DNA of 64,000 nucleotides from positions 1-64,000 of the forward strand of contig JAPSLU010000001.1 of assembly GCA_031180405.1 (NCBI GenBank). The letters run 5' to 3'. Both the position numbers and the translations under genes were made by a program. Below the pieces are notes generated by a model. It was not told where the DNA came from. It saw nothing but the letters and a program-made list of their open reading frames with translations, and made no database searches. The DNA is from Bacillus sp. (in: firmicutes). Lineage in GTDB: Bacteria; Bacillota; Bacilli; Bacillales; Bacillaceae. The stretch's first letter is position 1. Each line of letters starts with the position of its first letter. Below are positions 47,034 to 56,140 of this stretch, in pieces.

Positions 47034-48842
47034 ATGAAAGGGTTTACACAAAGACTTAAGAGTCTCTCTTTGAGACAGCGTTTAATCATCTCCGCATTGT
47101 TATGTGTGATCTTGCCGTCTTTGATAACATATATGGTATCGACCTATTATACGAAGGATACACTTGAAGAAAGAGCTGTAAAGCAATCACAAGATACCTT
47201 ACGATTGTTAGATTTAAATATTTCCAATTATTTAGAGGATTTAATGTATGTATCGAACTATATTCATTTCGATGACAAAATGAATTCAATCCTAAAAGAA
47301 AGCAGGTTCTATGATAAGAAGAATCTACCTTCTAACAAGATAAGTGCTCTTCAACATATAAATATTTCTAGGAATTTAGAAGGGATTACTAATTTATTTG
47401 CACCTTCTTATATTACGATTTTAATGCAAAATAACTTCTCATATACAAATTACCCTACTTATGAATATGACCCCAAAAATTTTTACAATGAAGATTGGTT
47501 TCAAAAAATAAAGGATCTCGATTCTTATGAAACGTTTTGGCTTGGTACACATCCAACCTACATTCAATCTCAAAAAATAAGAAACCCATATTTAATCTCA
47601 ATTGCAAATGCCTTGAAAATTTCTGGAACAACCTATGCTTATACAATTATTAGCATAAATGAAAATGATATAAGCAATCTTTTTAAGCAATTTGGCTCTA
47701 ACGATGAACAAAAGCTCATGTTAATAAACTCAGATGGCATCATTTTATCTAATCAAAATGAAAAAGAAATTCTCAAGAAATTTCATTATATCGATGATAT
47801 TAATAATAGTCAGGAGAGTTATAGTATTGTTGACTATAATAAGAAAGATTATTTAGTAGTAAGTCGACCTTTAGAATATGCTGATTGGAAACTAGTCAGT
47901 TTAGTGCCCTATAAAAAAACCGTGGGACAGATGGATTCGATTGCTCATACAACCTTAGTATTACAAACCATCTTATTTTCAGTGTTTTTATTTATCCTTA
48001 TTTATTTAATGAAAAAATTCACTAAACCTATTGCTAAGCTAAGTTATGTTACGAAAGAAGTAGAAAGAGGGAATATTCAAATTCGATCCGGTATTAAAGG
48101 AAATGGGGATATCGAGTTATTAGGTTCTTCATTTGACCAAATGCTTGATAAAATCGAATTAATGATAAAACAAATTAAAAAGGAAGAAAACGGAAAACGA
48201 AAAGCAGAACTGGAAATGCTTCAAGCTCAAGTTAATCCACATTTTCTATTTAATATCTTAAACTCGATTCGATTAAAAATTATAATGAACGGCGATAGTG
48301 AAAGTGCAAAATTAATTCAATCCCTTTCAACTCTGCTTCGAATGACAATTACAAGAAACAATGAATTTGTTCCATTACATGAAGAAATTGATGTAATTGA
48401 TCATTATGTGAAGCTAATGATTTTCCGACAACAATATCATATTGAAATAAAACGAGATTTAGCCTCTAACGTATTAATGGAGGAAGTACCAAGATTTTTT
48501 CTGCAACCGATAATTGAAAATTCGATTATTCATGGATTTAACCAAAAAGGTGGGGTTATTGATATATTTGCCTGTTTCGTAGGAGATTCCATGTTTATTC
48601 GTGTAAAAGATAATGGGAAAGGTATGACTGATGAACGTTTACAGCATCTTCAAAATCATTATTTAACTCCAAAAAATAATCAGCAAATGGAAAAGGTGGC
48701 TTCTCTAACAGGAATCGGAATATCCAATGTATATCAGCGTCTAAAGTTAATTTATGGTGAGGAGTTCCAGATGAACATAACTAGTAAAGAATCACAGGGT
48801 ACAGAGATAACGTTTTATATGCCTAAAAAAAGAGGGGTGTAG
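47034..48842 (+). CDS. Sensor histidine kinase, YesM family, locus 2
   Basis: A 602-residue kinase with helices near 17-38 and 300-325 flanking an extracytoplasmic dCache-like region, HAMP linker, His403 in NPHFLFNIL, and HATPase_c (PIIENSIIHGF, DNGKGM, GIGISNVYQRL). It ends four bases before the regulator gene. Expected to sense a sugar, directly or through the binding protein. Confidence 0.92.
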   Translation: MKGFTQRLKSLSLRQRLIISALLCVILPSLITYMVSTYYTKDTLEERAVKQSQDTLRLLDLNISNYLEDLMYVSNYIHFDDKMNSILKESRFYDKKNLPSNKISALQHINISRNLEGITNLFAPSYITILMQNNFSYTNYPTYEYDPKNFYNEDWFQKIKDLDSYETFWLGTHPTYIQSQKIRNPYLISIANALKISGTTYAYTIISINENDISNLFKQFGSNDEQKLMLINSDGIILSNQNEKEILKKFHYIDDINNSQESYSIVDYNKKDYLVVSRPLEYADWKLVSLVPYKKTVGQMDSIAHTTLVLQTILFSVFLFILIYLMKKFTKPIAKLSYVTKEVERGNIQIRSGIKGNGDIELLGSSFDQMLDKIELMIKQIKKEENGKRKAELEMLQAQVNPHFLFNILNSIRLKIIMNGDSESAKLIQSLSTLLRMTITRNNEFVPLHEEIDVIDHYVKLMIFRQQYHIEIKRDLASNVLMEEVPRFFLQPIIENSIIHGFNQKGGVIDIFACFVGDSMFIRVKDNGKGMTDERLQHLQNHYLTPKNNQQMEKVASLTGIGISNVYQRLKLIYGEEFQMNITSKESQGTEITFYMPKKRGV

Positions 48843-48846
48843 GTAA

Positions 48847-50472
48847 ATGTATCAGGTCATTTTAGTAGATGATGATTTTATCGTCACTGAGTTTTTATCT
48901 GAAATGATTCCATGGGAAGAGCTTGGTTTTACATTAAACGCGTCCTTTCATGATGGTTCAGAGGCTCTTGAACATTGCAAGTCTAAAAAGCCGGATGTGA
49001 TCATTACTGATATAGGGATGCCGGTCATGGACGGAATAACGTTGATGAAACATGTAAGAGATCTTGATTCTTCCACCCAGTCAATTATCCTTTCTTGTCA
49101 CGATGATTTTAAATATGCACAACAAGCATTACAATTAGGGATTTTTGAATATGTTTTAAAAGAATCGATGGATACAGAGAACATCATAAATATTTTAAAA
49201 CGGCTAAAACAGAAGCTTGATAGGGAGAAAAAGATAAGCCTTGAGAGTTGTAAGTTAAAATCTTTGGTACAAGATAATATTGTTTCTCTCAAAAGTAAGT
49301 TCCTCCATACATTATTAGAGCACCGACTTAATGATAAATTTGAATGTAAACAACGGGCGAGAGAGCTAGGTTTAGATTTTTCCTTCCACCATTGTATACC
49401 TGTCCTATGCTATATTGATCATTTTGAAGAAACAAAAAATGAATATCGTTCGATTAATTTACTAAAGTTTAGTGTAGATAATCTAGTAAATGAACTTAAC
49501 AATCAAAACGGAAAAAGTTTTAGTATTTTTTATATTGATTCGATGTTTATTATTTTTTATCCATTATCTCATCATACACTTAAAGATCCTTTACAAGTGA
49601 TTAAGGAATCATTAACAGAGATACATAAAGGATTACAAAATTACTTAGATATTAGCATCACATCAATGATTGGAGAAGTCTCTCAGAACACTATTAATTT
49701 AATTGAACAAGTAAAGATGATGATAAATAAATCAGATCAACGATTTTATTTTAAGCATGGATCAATCATACGAAATGAATACTTTCAGTTTTCGACTGAT
49801 AATCTTTATATGTATTATGCAGAAGCTACTCAAGAACTTAAGTCTCATATCATTAAAGAAGATGTTGAGGGATTAGATGTAACTATTAAAAAATGGGTTG
49901 CGTTTATTCAAGAGCATAAATTTCAGCCAAGTATTGTTCGGGAATGGGTAATTAAAATCGTATTAGACATTAAATTGAAATTTAATACGTTGGAAAATTT
50001 TGAATCCACGTTTGCAGTATCTATGACAGATAATATCATCAATAATATTGAAAGCGTTTATGAGCTTGAAAAAGCGCTTGGCAAGATTTTTAGTGGATTG
50101 ATAAAAAATATGAATAGTATTAATGAATTACCTCAGAAAAATGAAATCATAAAAGCGAAAAAATATGTGTTAATGAACTTAGATAAGAAAATTACCCTTG
50201 GAGAGGTTGCAGCACATCTACATCTAAATCCAAGCTATTTTAGTAGATTATATAAACAACATACGAATGAAAACTTTATTGATTATGTGATAAAAACAAA
50301 AATGGAAAGAGCTCAGGAGTTAATTGACCATTCAAATGTATCGATTGACAAGATCTCTGAAATGCTAGGTTTTGAGAATAAAAGTTATTTTTTTAAAATT
50401 TTCAAGAAGTACTTTGGGGCGACTCCCAGGGAATATAAATATAAATCTGCTGAGTCATTAGTAAAAAATTAA
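48847..50472 (+). CDS. Response regulator with AraC-type domain (YesN family), locus 2
   Basis: A 541-residue regulator, exactly the length of the locus 1 protein. Receiver Asp55 in ITDIGMP; Lys105 is kept, but the usual KP is LKES here. The C-terminal AraC domain (ITLGEVAAHLHLNPSYFSRLYKQHTN and VSIDKISEMLGFENKSYFFKIFKKYFG) is complete. Its targets are probably the permease and enzyme genes of locus 2. I did not find a repeated promoter motif as clear as that of locus 1. Confidence 0.92.
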   Translation: MYQVILVDDDFIVTEFLSEMIPWEELGFTLNASFHDGSEALEHCKSKKPDVIITDIGMPVMDGITLMKHVRDLDSSTQSIILSCHDDFKYAQQALQLGIFEYVLKESMDTENIINILKRLKQKLDREKKISLESCKLKSLVQDNIVSLKSKFLHTLLEHRLNDKFECKQRARELGLDFSFHHCIPVLCYIDHFEETKNEYRSINLLKFSVDNLVNELNNQNGKSFSIFYIDSMFIIFYPLSHHTLKDPLQVIKESLTEIHKGLQNYLDISITSMIGEVSQNTINLIEQVKMMINKSDQRFYFKHGSIIRNEYFQFSTDNLYMYYAEATQELKSHIIKEDVEGLDVTIKKWVAFIQEHKFQPSIVREWVIKIVLDIKLKFNTLENFESTFAVSMTDNIINNIESVYELEKALGKIFSGLIKNMNSINELPQKNEIIKAKKYVLMNLDKKITLGEVAAHLHLNPSYFSRLYKQHTNENFIDYVIKTKMERAQELIDHSNVSIDKISEMLGFENKSYFFKIFKKYFGATPREYKYKSAESLVKN

Positions 50473-50669
50473 TAGCAATGTTTATTTGATATGCTGGGAT
50501 GGCTAGTAATTATTAATAAAATTAAATATAGAAAAATGAATTTATCTGTAAGTTCTTTTATAAAAGCACGATCAGTCAATTTTTTATCATTTTTAGACAG
50601 TTTGAGGTAATGAGTTTTTCCAATATTTCAACTAAAATGATAGTAGTTTCATTGGAAGGAATGGTTTAC

Positions 50670-51512
50670 TTGTATGAAACATTGGTTGTGAATTATAGAA
50701 TGCAAGGGCATTACTCCCTTGACTTTCATTCACATCAGGAGTACGAAATCTATATATTTCATAAGGGTTCTTGCAGATATTTGATTCATAATCATATATA
50801 CGATTTAGAGCCAGGAGATATTTTATTAATGGATGGGATGACACTTCATAAGCCAAATGTTAGCCCTAGTTGTGAGTATATTCGCAGCGTTATACACTTT
50901 TCACCACATTGGATTAAAAGTTTGCTAATTGAGATGGGCGGTATGTATTTATTAGAGGTTTTTCAACAACTACACCATTGTTTAATTAGGGCGAGCGATC
51001 ATAACCAATTGAAAGAACTTGAGGATGTTATTTGTCGTCTAGCTGAAGTAAAAAGAAACGCTGAATCTAATGATATTTATGCAGTCACAGAAATGAAAGT
51101 ATTACTTTTACAAGTATTAATTAATGTGCATCGGCTCGTTCGGATGAACTCGATTAATACTTCGAACAAGAAGGAAGACAAGGCAATCCATGCCGAAAAT
51201 ATCGCAGAGTATGTTCAAGAGAATTATATGAAGAAGTTAACTTTACAAACAATTGCAGACGGGCTTAATTTGAGCAAGTCGTATGTAGCACATGTATTCA
51301 AAGAAATGACAGGATTTACAGTCATGGAGTATGTAATGGGATGTCGGCTAAGACAGGTGAAATATTTACTTGAGATGGAGACGGATAAACCATTAAAAGA
51401 TATTGCATATGAATGTGGTTTTGAAAGCGTTCCCCACTTTAGTCGTTATTTCCGTGAAAAAGTAGGGGTAACAGCGAAAAAGTATCGTAGTTTAAGAACT
51501 CAAATAGAATGA
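50670..51512 (+). CDS. AraC family regulator with cupin sensor domain
   Basis: An N-terminal cupin-like sugar-sensing part (DFHSHQEYEIYIFHKGSCRY, LEPGDILLMDG, HKPNVSP) is followed by an AraC DNA-binding domain (LTLQTIADGLNLSKSYVAHVFKEMTG and KPLKDIAYECGFESVPHFSRYFREKVG). TTG 50670 lies nine bases after GGAAGGA. The ATG at 50610 gives 300 residues but has GAGG only two bases away, so I prefer 50670. It likely controls the enzyme genes that follow. Confidence 0.85.
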   Translation: MYETLVVNYRMQGHYSLDFHSHQEYEIYIFHKGSCRYLIHNHIYDLEPGDILLMDGMTLHKPNVSPSCEYIRSVIHFSPHWIKSLLIEMGGMYLLEVFQQLHHCLIRASDHNQLKELEDVICRLAEVKRNAESNDIYAVTEMKVLLLQVLINVHRLVRMNSINTSNKKEDKAIHAENIAEYVQENYMKKLTLQTIADGLNLSKSYVAHVFKEMTGFTVMEYVMGCRLRQVKYLLEMETDKPLKDIAYECGFESVPHFSRYFREKVGVTAKKYRSLRTQIE

Positions 51513-51561
51513 TAATAACAAGGAGATTCTTATCATTTATTAATATCGAGGAGGATCAGAG

Positions 51562-53613
51562 ATGAATCGTAACTTAATGATATCAGGATTTTCAGATGAA
51601 ATCTCATCAGACTTTAATACCCAACTTGAAGTTGTTTCTAATTTGGGAATGAATTATATCTCAATACGTGGGATTGACGGGAAAAATATTGGTGATTTTA
51701 CTGTTGATGAATTTAAAGAGAATGTACTACCACGTCTTCAAACTGCACGAATTAGTGTTTCATCAGTCGGATCACCAATTGGGAAAGTGTTTATCAATGA
51801 TGAAGAAGGCTTTGCAAACCAAAAAAAAATGTTGGATACGCTTTGCCAGATTAGCAATCTACTAAATTGTCAATATATTCGTATTTTCAGCTTTTATATT
51901 CCAAAGGGAGAAAATGCTGATCATTATAAAGATGAAGTAATCAGGAAGTTAAAGGAATATTCAGCCATTGCAGAAAAATATGATGTCATCCTCCTTCATG
52001 AGAATGAGAAGGATATTTACGGTGATATTGGAAGACGTTGTAAAGAAATCTTAGATGAAGTGGGATCTCCTCACTTTAAGGCAATTTTTGATTTTGCGAA
52101 CTTTGTTCAATGTGGTGAAGACACACAAGAATGCTATGGCTTACTAAAAAATGATATCGCATACATTCACATTAAGGATGCCGTAACAACTGATAGTCAT
52201 AATGTGGTTTGTGGTACTGGAGATGGAAAAATTGCTGATATTTTATCACAGGCAATCCAAAGAGGCTATCAAGGATTTTTAACACTAGAACCTCATTTAG
52301 TTCTTTTTGACTCATTGAAAGATTTAGAACTTGAAGAAGCGACTGAAGTGATTAAAGAAACACAAGGATTAGATGGTGCTGGTGGATATAAGCTTCAATA
52401 TGAGGCGCTATTGGAAATACTAGGAAAAATCGAGAGTGAAGGAGAGAAGAATATGAATAAAGTAAGATTAGGTATTATCGGAATCGGGATTCAAGGTGGT
52501 ACTTACGCCGACTTTATCAAAGAAGGCAAAGTAAAAGGAATGGAGATCGGGGCTATTTGTGATATCGATCCTGAGAAAGAAACAATGGTTGAAGAAAAAT
52601 ATCCTGGTGTTCCATTCTATGAAAACTATATAGACCTTCTTGAAAGTGGAAATGTGGATGCAATTATAACAACCGTTCCTCACTATTTACATCCAGAAAT
52701 CGGAATTGCTGCATTAAAAAGAAATATTCATGCATTAGTGGAAAAACCAGCTGGTGTTTATACAAAACAAGTAAAAGAATTAAACGATTTTGCTTCAACA
52801 AAACCAGAATTAACATTTGGAATTATGTTTAATCAACGAACAAATCCACTTTATCAAAAAGTAAAAGAAATAATTGAAAATGGCGAAATCGGGAAAATCC
52901 GCCGTACAAACTGGATGATTACAACTTGGTGGAGACCACAAGGTTATTATGATTTAAGTGAATGGAGAGCAACTTGGGAAGGAGAAGGCGGTGGTGTTCT
53001 CGTCAACCAGGCACCACACCAATTAGATTTACTGCAATGGATTTGTGGTATGCCTAAAAAAGTCTACTCAAATGTCAAATACGGTTACCAAAGAAATATT
53101 GCAGTTGAAGATGAAGTAACAGCCATGCTTGATTATGGCAATGGAGCTACGGGTGTATTTATTACATGTACTCATGACGTTGTTGGGACAGATCGTTTTG
53201 AAATTTTAGGAGACAAAGGGAAGATTGTTGTCGATGACAGTAAAAAAGTAACAATTAAAAGACTTGCTCAACCTGAATCAGAAATGAGCGCAACCATTCC
53301 ATGGGGAGAAGTTTCAAATATTTTTAAAGGTGAAGGATTATCCAAAATCTACTCTGAGGAAGTACTAGAATTTGAAAGTGTCTGGGGTGCTCAACATATC
53401 GGAGTACTAGAGAACTTTGCTGCCAACATTCTTGATGGCGCACCACTATTAGCACCAGGTAGTGATGGTATTCACGGAGTGAGGTTAGCAAATGCCATTC
53501 ACTTATCAAGTTGGTTAGGTAAAGAAATAGAAATTCCGTTTGATGAAGATTTATTCCTAGATGAATTGAATAAAAGAGTTGAAGAAGAAAGAACGAGCTT
53601 AGTTAAACAATAA
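51562..53613 (+). CDS. Fusion of sugar phosphate isomerase/epimerase-like and Gfo/Idh/MocA oxidoreductase
   Basis: A 683-residue single frame made of two complete enzymes. Residues 1-297 are a TIM-barrel xylose-isomerase-like epimerase (LLHENEKDIYGD, AIFDFANFVQCGEDT, IHIKDAV, LTLEPHL give the metal Glu/Asp/His set). Residues 298-683 are a dehydrogenase with Rossmann motif and EKPAGVYTK, a close paralogue of the protein at 14316. At the joint, GAAGGAGAG lies seven bases before ATG 52453, the natural start of the second enzyme. It therefore looks as if two adjacent genes became one by loss of a stop codon; both a fused and a separate oxidoreductase could be made. Likely function: linked isomerisation and oxidation of an imported sugar. 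Confidence 0.87.
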   Translation: MNRNLMISGFSDEISSDFNTQLEVVSNLGMNYISIRGIDGKNIGDFTVDEFKENVLPRLQTARISVSSVGSPIGKVFINDEEGFANQKKMLDTLCQISNLLNCQYIRIFSFYIPKGENADHYKDEVIRKLKEYSAIAEKYDVILLHENEKDIYGDIGRRCKEILDEVGSPHFKAIFDFANFVQCGEDTQECYGLLKNDIAYIHIKDAVTTDSHNVVCGTGDGKIADILSQAIQRGYQGFLTLEPHLVLFDSLKDLELEEATEVIKETQGLDGAGGYKLQYEALLEILGKIESEGEKNMNKVRLGIIGIGIQGGTYADFIKEGKVKGMEIGAICDIDPEKETMVEEKYPGVPFYENYIDLLESGNVDAIITTVPHYLHPEIGIAALKRNIHALVEKPAGVYTKQVKELNDFASTKPELTFGIMFNQRTNPLYQKVKEIIENGEIGKIRRTNWMITTWWRPQGYYDLSEWRATWEGEGGGVLVNQAPHQLDLLQWICGMPKKVYSNVKYGYQRNIAVEDEVTAMLDYGNGATGVFITCTHDVVGTDRFEILGDKGKIVVDDSKKVTIKRLAQPESEMSATIPWGEVSNIFKGEGLSKIYSEEVLEFESVWGAQHIGVLENFAANILDGAPLLAPGSDGIHGVRLANAIHLSSWLGKEIEIPFDEDLFLDELNKRVEEERTSLVKQ

Positions 53614-53688
53614 TCTAATGTTTGTAGAATAAAATAAAGCTAGCCTTTTACCATTCAACAGCAGGCAGCTTTTAAAGGAGATTAACTT

Positions 53689-54711
53689 ATGCTAAAAGTA
53701 GCAGTTATAGGCCTTGGGGATATCTCAAAGATTCATATTCCTGCTATTCAAGAGAACCCTGAGGTTGAGCTGGTGGCAGTTTGTGATATTGATGAATCAT
53801 TAGCTGATACTGTACCTGGTATTCGCTTTTATACAGATTATCATGTGATGCTTGAAGAGGAGACTTTGGATTGTGTTCATATCTGCTTGCCACATTATCT
53901 CCACGTTCCTGCAACAAAAGCATGTGTTGAAAAAGGTATTCACGTTTTGCAAGAAAAGCCTCTCGCGATAAATAGAGAAGAAGGCTTAGAGCTAGTAAAA
54001 CTTGAAAAAGATAACCCGAATGTAAAGATTTGTATTTGCCACCAAAATCGTTATAACGAGACGTTTGAAACTCTAAAAAAGATCGTCCAAAGTGGAGCAT
54101 ATGGAAAGATTGTTGGCATTAAAGGGCTAGTTACTTGGTTTAGACCTAAGTCGTATTACGATGTAAAGCCTTGGCGTGGACAAATGAAGTACGCTGGTGG
54201 AGGTGTTATGATTAACCAATCCATTCATACATTAGATTTAATGCAGTTACTAGGTGGGGAGATTGAATCAATTAAAGGTTCCATTACCCAATTATTAGAT
54301 TATAGTATTGATGTCGAGGATACAGCAGTAGCTAACATTACATTTAAAAATGGTGCAACAGGGTTGTTTTTTGCTACAAATTCGAATGCAGAAAATTCTA
54401 GTGTTGAATTACATGTCGTCTTAGAAAATGGCAAATTTACGATTAAAGATAGTATTCTTACAAAAGTCGATGAAGATGGTAAGAAGGAAGAAATCATTGA
54501 AGATACAAAACTATCAGGTACCAAATTTTATTATGGTGCTAGTCATATCAAGATCATTGATACTTTCTATTCTTGTATTCGAAACAACACTCAAGATTAT
54601 GTTCATGTAGAAGATACATTACCATCGATTGAAATCATTGATGCAATCCGCAAATCATCCGAATTAAATAAATCAATTGATATGGAGGATTTCCAATATG
54701 CTAAAAGGTAA
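53689..54711 (+). CDS. Gfo/Idh/MocA family oxidoreductase, locus 2
   Basis: A 340-residue dehydrogenase: VAVIGLGDISKIHIPAI at the start, EKPLAIN with the conserved lysine, GGGVMINQSIHTLDLMQ with Asp/His. It differs clearly from the fused enzyme, so a pair with opposite directions (oxidise, then re-reduce) is plausible. Its end overlaps the next gene by 14 bases. Confidence 0.9.
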   Translation: MLKVAVIGLGDISKIHIPAIQENPEVELVAVCDIDESLADTVPGIRFYTDYHVMLEEETLDCVHICLPHYLHVPATKACVEKGIHVLQEKPLAINREEGLELVKLEKDNPNVKICICHQNRYNETFETLKKIVQSGAYGKIVGIKGLVTWFRPKSYYDVKPWRGQMKYAGGGVMINQSIHTLDLMQLLGGEIESIKGSITQLLDYSIDVEDTAVANITFKNGATGLFFATNSNAENSSVELHVVLENGKFTIKDSILTKVDEDGKKEEIIEDTKLSGTKFYYGASHIKIIDTFYSCIRNNTQDYVHVEDTLPSIEIIDAIRKSSELNKSIDMEDFQYAKR

Positions 54712-55558
54712 ATTTGGTGTACAAATGATGATGCTAAAAGGCAAAGTCGAAGAACTTGGTGCCTATGAAACAATGAGAAAAATAAAAGACCTTGGTTACC
54801 GAAGTGTAGAGGTGTCACAAATTCCGATGACACCGGAAAATGTAGCTGAATTAAAAAGAGCTAGCAAGGATTTCGATATCGAAATTGCTGCATGTTCAGC
54901 TGCACTAGAACCAAACATGCCAGGTATGCCTGGAGAAACGTTAGCAACTGATTTCGAAAAAATCGTCAATGATTGTAAAATATTAAATTGTAACTACTTA
55001 CGTATAGGGATGCTACCATTGCACTTAATGGGCAACAAAGATAAAATTATGGAATTTATTCAAAAAGCAGAAGCAATGGCTGAGAAATTAGCTGAGCATG
55101 GTATTGAATTATACTACCATAACCACCATATCGAATTCGAACAATATGATGGTGAAACACTTTTAGATATTATGAAAAATCATACTTCTAAAATTGGGTT
55201 TGAATTGGATGTTCACTGGATTCATAGGGGTGGAGAAAACCCGGTAGATGTCATCAATCGATTTGAAAATCGTATTTCACTTATTCACTTGAAAGACTAT
55301 CGAATTGGTCATCTTGATGTAACGGAAGAAGATTTGAAAGAAAGACAAAGATTCTGGGCGAAATTTACTAATGTTATTGAGTTTGCAGAGGTAGGTCAAG
55401 GTAGCTTGGACTTTACAGCAATTATTGAAGCGGGTCTGAAGAGTGGGGCAAAATATTTCTTAGTCGAACAGGATGATACATATGGCCGTGATCCATTTGA
55501 CTGCCTACAAACATCTGCGGAGCATTTAAGGAAGCTAGGATATGCTGATTGGTTTTAA
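54698..55558 (+). CDS. Sugar phosphate isomerase/epimerase family protein
   Basis: A 286-residue TIM-barrel protein of the AP-endonuclease-2/xylose-isomerase-like superfamily, with ELYYHNHHIEF, FELDVHWIHRGG, SLIHLKDYRIG and EVGQGSLDF providing the metal ligands. Start at 54698, nine or ten bases after TGGAGG. Last gene of locus 2, translationally coupled to the oxidoreductase. Similar proteins isomerise ketoses or, in recently described pathways, cleave 3-keto-glycosides; which applies here is open. Confidence 0.88.
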   Translation: MLKGKFGVQMMMLKGKVEELGAYETMRKIKDLGYRSVEVSQIPMTPENVAELKRASKDFDIEIAACSAALEPNMPGMPGETLATDFEKIVNDCKILNCNYLRIGMLPLHLMGNKDKIMEFIQKAEAMAEKLAEHGIELYYHNHHIEFEQYDGETLLDIMKNHTSKIGFELDVHWIHRGGENPVDVINRFENRISLIHLKDYRIGHLDVTEEDLKERQRFWAKFTNVIEFAEVGQGSLDFTAIIEAGLKSGAKYFLVEQDDTYGRDPFDCLQTSAEHLRKLGYADWF

Positions 55559-55590
55559 ATAGAGCAAAGCTATAAAAATCAAATAATAAG

Positions 55591-55627
55591 AAATGGCAGA
55601 TCTTATGATAGGATCTGCCATTTTTTA
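55591..55627 (+). terminator. Terminator of locus 2
   Basis: AAATGGCAGATC and GATCTGCCATTT form a perfect stem, followed by T's. Confidence 0.9.
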
Positions 55628-55790
55628 TTGTTTAGGAAATGATTCTTGATGTGAGTAGCGGCTTGATACCAGCTTCAGCAGTCTTAGTTTTTGCAATAAA
55701 AGTAGGATCTAAATCGTCTTATTGTCCGGGGGTGACCAGGTGCTTGAACTTTTGTTCGGGCTTGACAGAATGTGAGGGAATTTGTCGAAT

Positions 55791-55874
55791 GATAGATTAT
55801 TTTAAAAAGTTGATAGATTACTATCTATAGTTGATAGATTTTTCGCAAAAGTTGATAGATTATCGGACATAACT
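55791..55874. repeat. Four tandem iterons with 21-bp period (TTGATAGATT)
   Basis: GATAGATT starts at 55791, 55812, 55833 and 55854, each exactly 21 bases apart; three are preceded by AGTT. Spacers differ in sequence. The 21-bp period equals two DNA turns, so bound proteins would sit on one face. No gene lies inside. Confidence 0.7.
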
Positions 55875-55900
55875 GCAAGTTTCAGCCAGCCTAAAGATAT

Positions 55901-55934
55901 AATGCTCACTACACAAAGGGTGTGAGCATTTTTA
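55901..55934. terminator. Hairpin with T tail after the iterons
   Basis: AATGCTCAC and GTGAGCATT pair around a loop of 12, then TTTACT; likely a terminator usable on the plus strand. Confidence 0.6.
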
Positions 55935-55942
55935 CTATTATA

Positions 55943-56077
55943 TTACTGCAAATCTGCAGCTCCTTGTGTGATTAAGTCAAATAATTCCTCGATATCATCT
56001 GCTACTACGTAAGAGAATGCGATACGAAGGTCTGTGGAGTTAATTAAAATCATACCAACGCCAGTGAGATCGTTCCC
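55943..56077 (-). pseudogene. C-terminal gene fragment, possibly of an aminotransferase
   Basis: On the minus strand an open stretch of about 45 codons reads NDLTGVGMILINSTDLRIAF, then SYVVADDIEELFDLITQGAA, and stops at TAA (55943-55945). The pattern LRIAFSYV followed by an acidic helix resembles the last 40 residues of PLP-dependent aminotransferases. There is a stop just upstream and no start site, so it is a remnant at best. Confidence 0.35.
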
Positions 56078-56102
56078 CTAATGAATTTATAACACACATG
56101 CG

Positions 56103-56136
56103 AAAACCTACTCAAAAAAGACGAGTAGGTTTTTTA
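56103..56136. terminator. Terminator of the ROK repressor gene
   Basis: AAAACCTACTC and GAGTAGGTTTT pair around nine bases, with A/T runs on both sides; it ends just before the repressor stop. Confidence 0.8.
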
Positions 56137-56140
56137 TTTC

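Noticed and set aside
55791-55874. CRISPR array
   Set aside because: The repeated unit is about 10 bases with a 21-base period, far too short for CRISPR repeats and spacers, and no cas gene is near.
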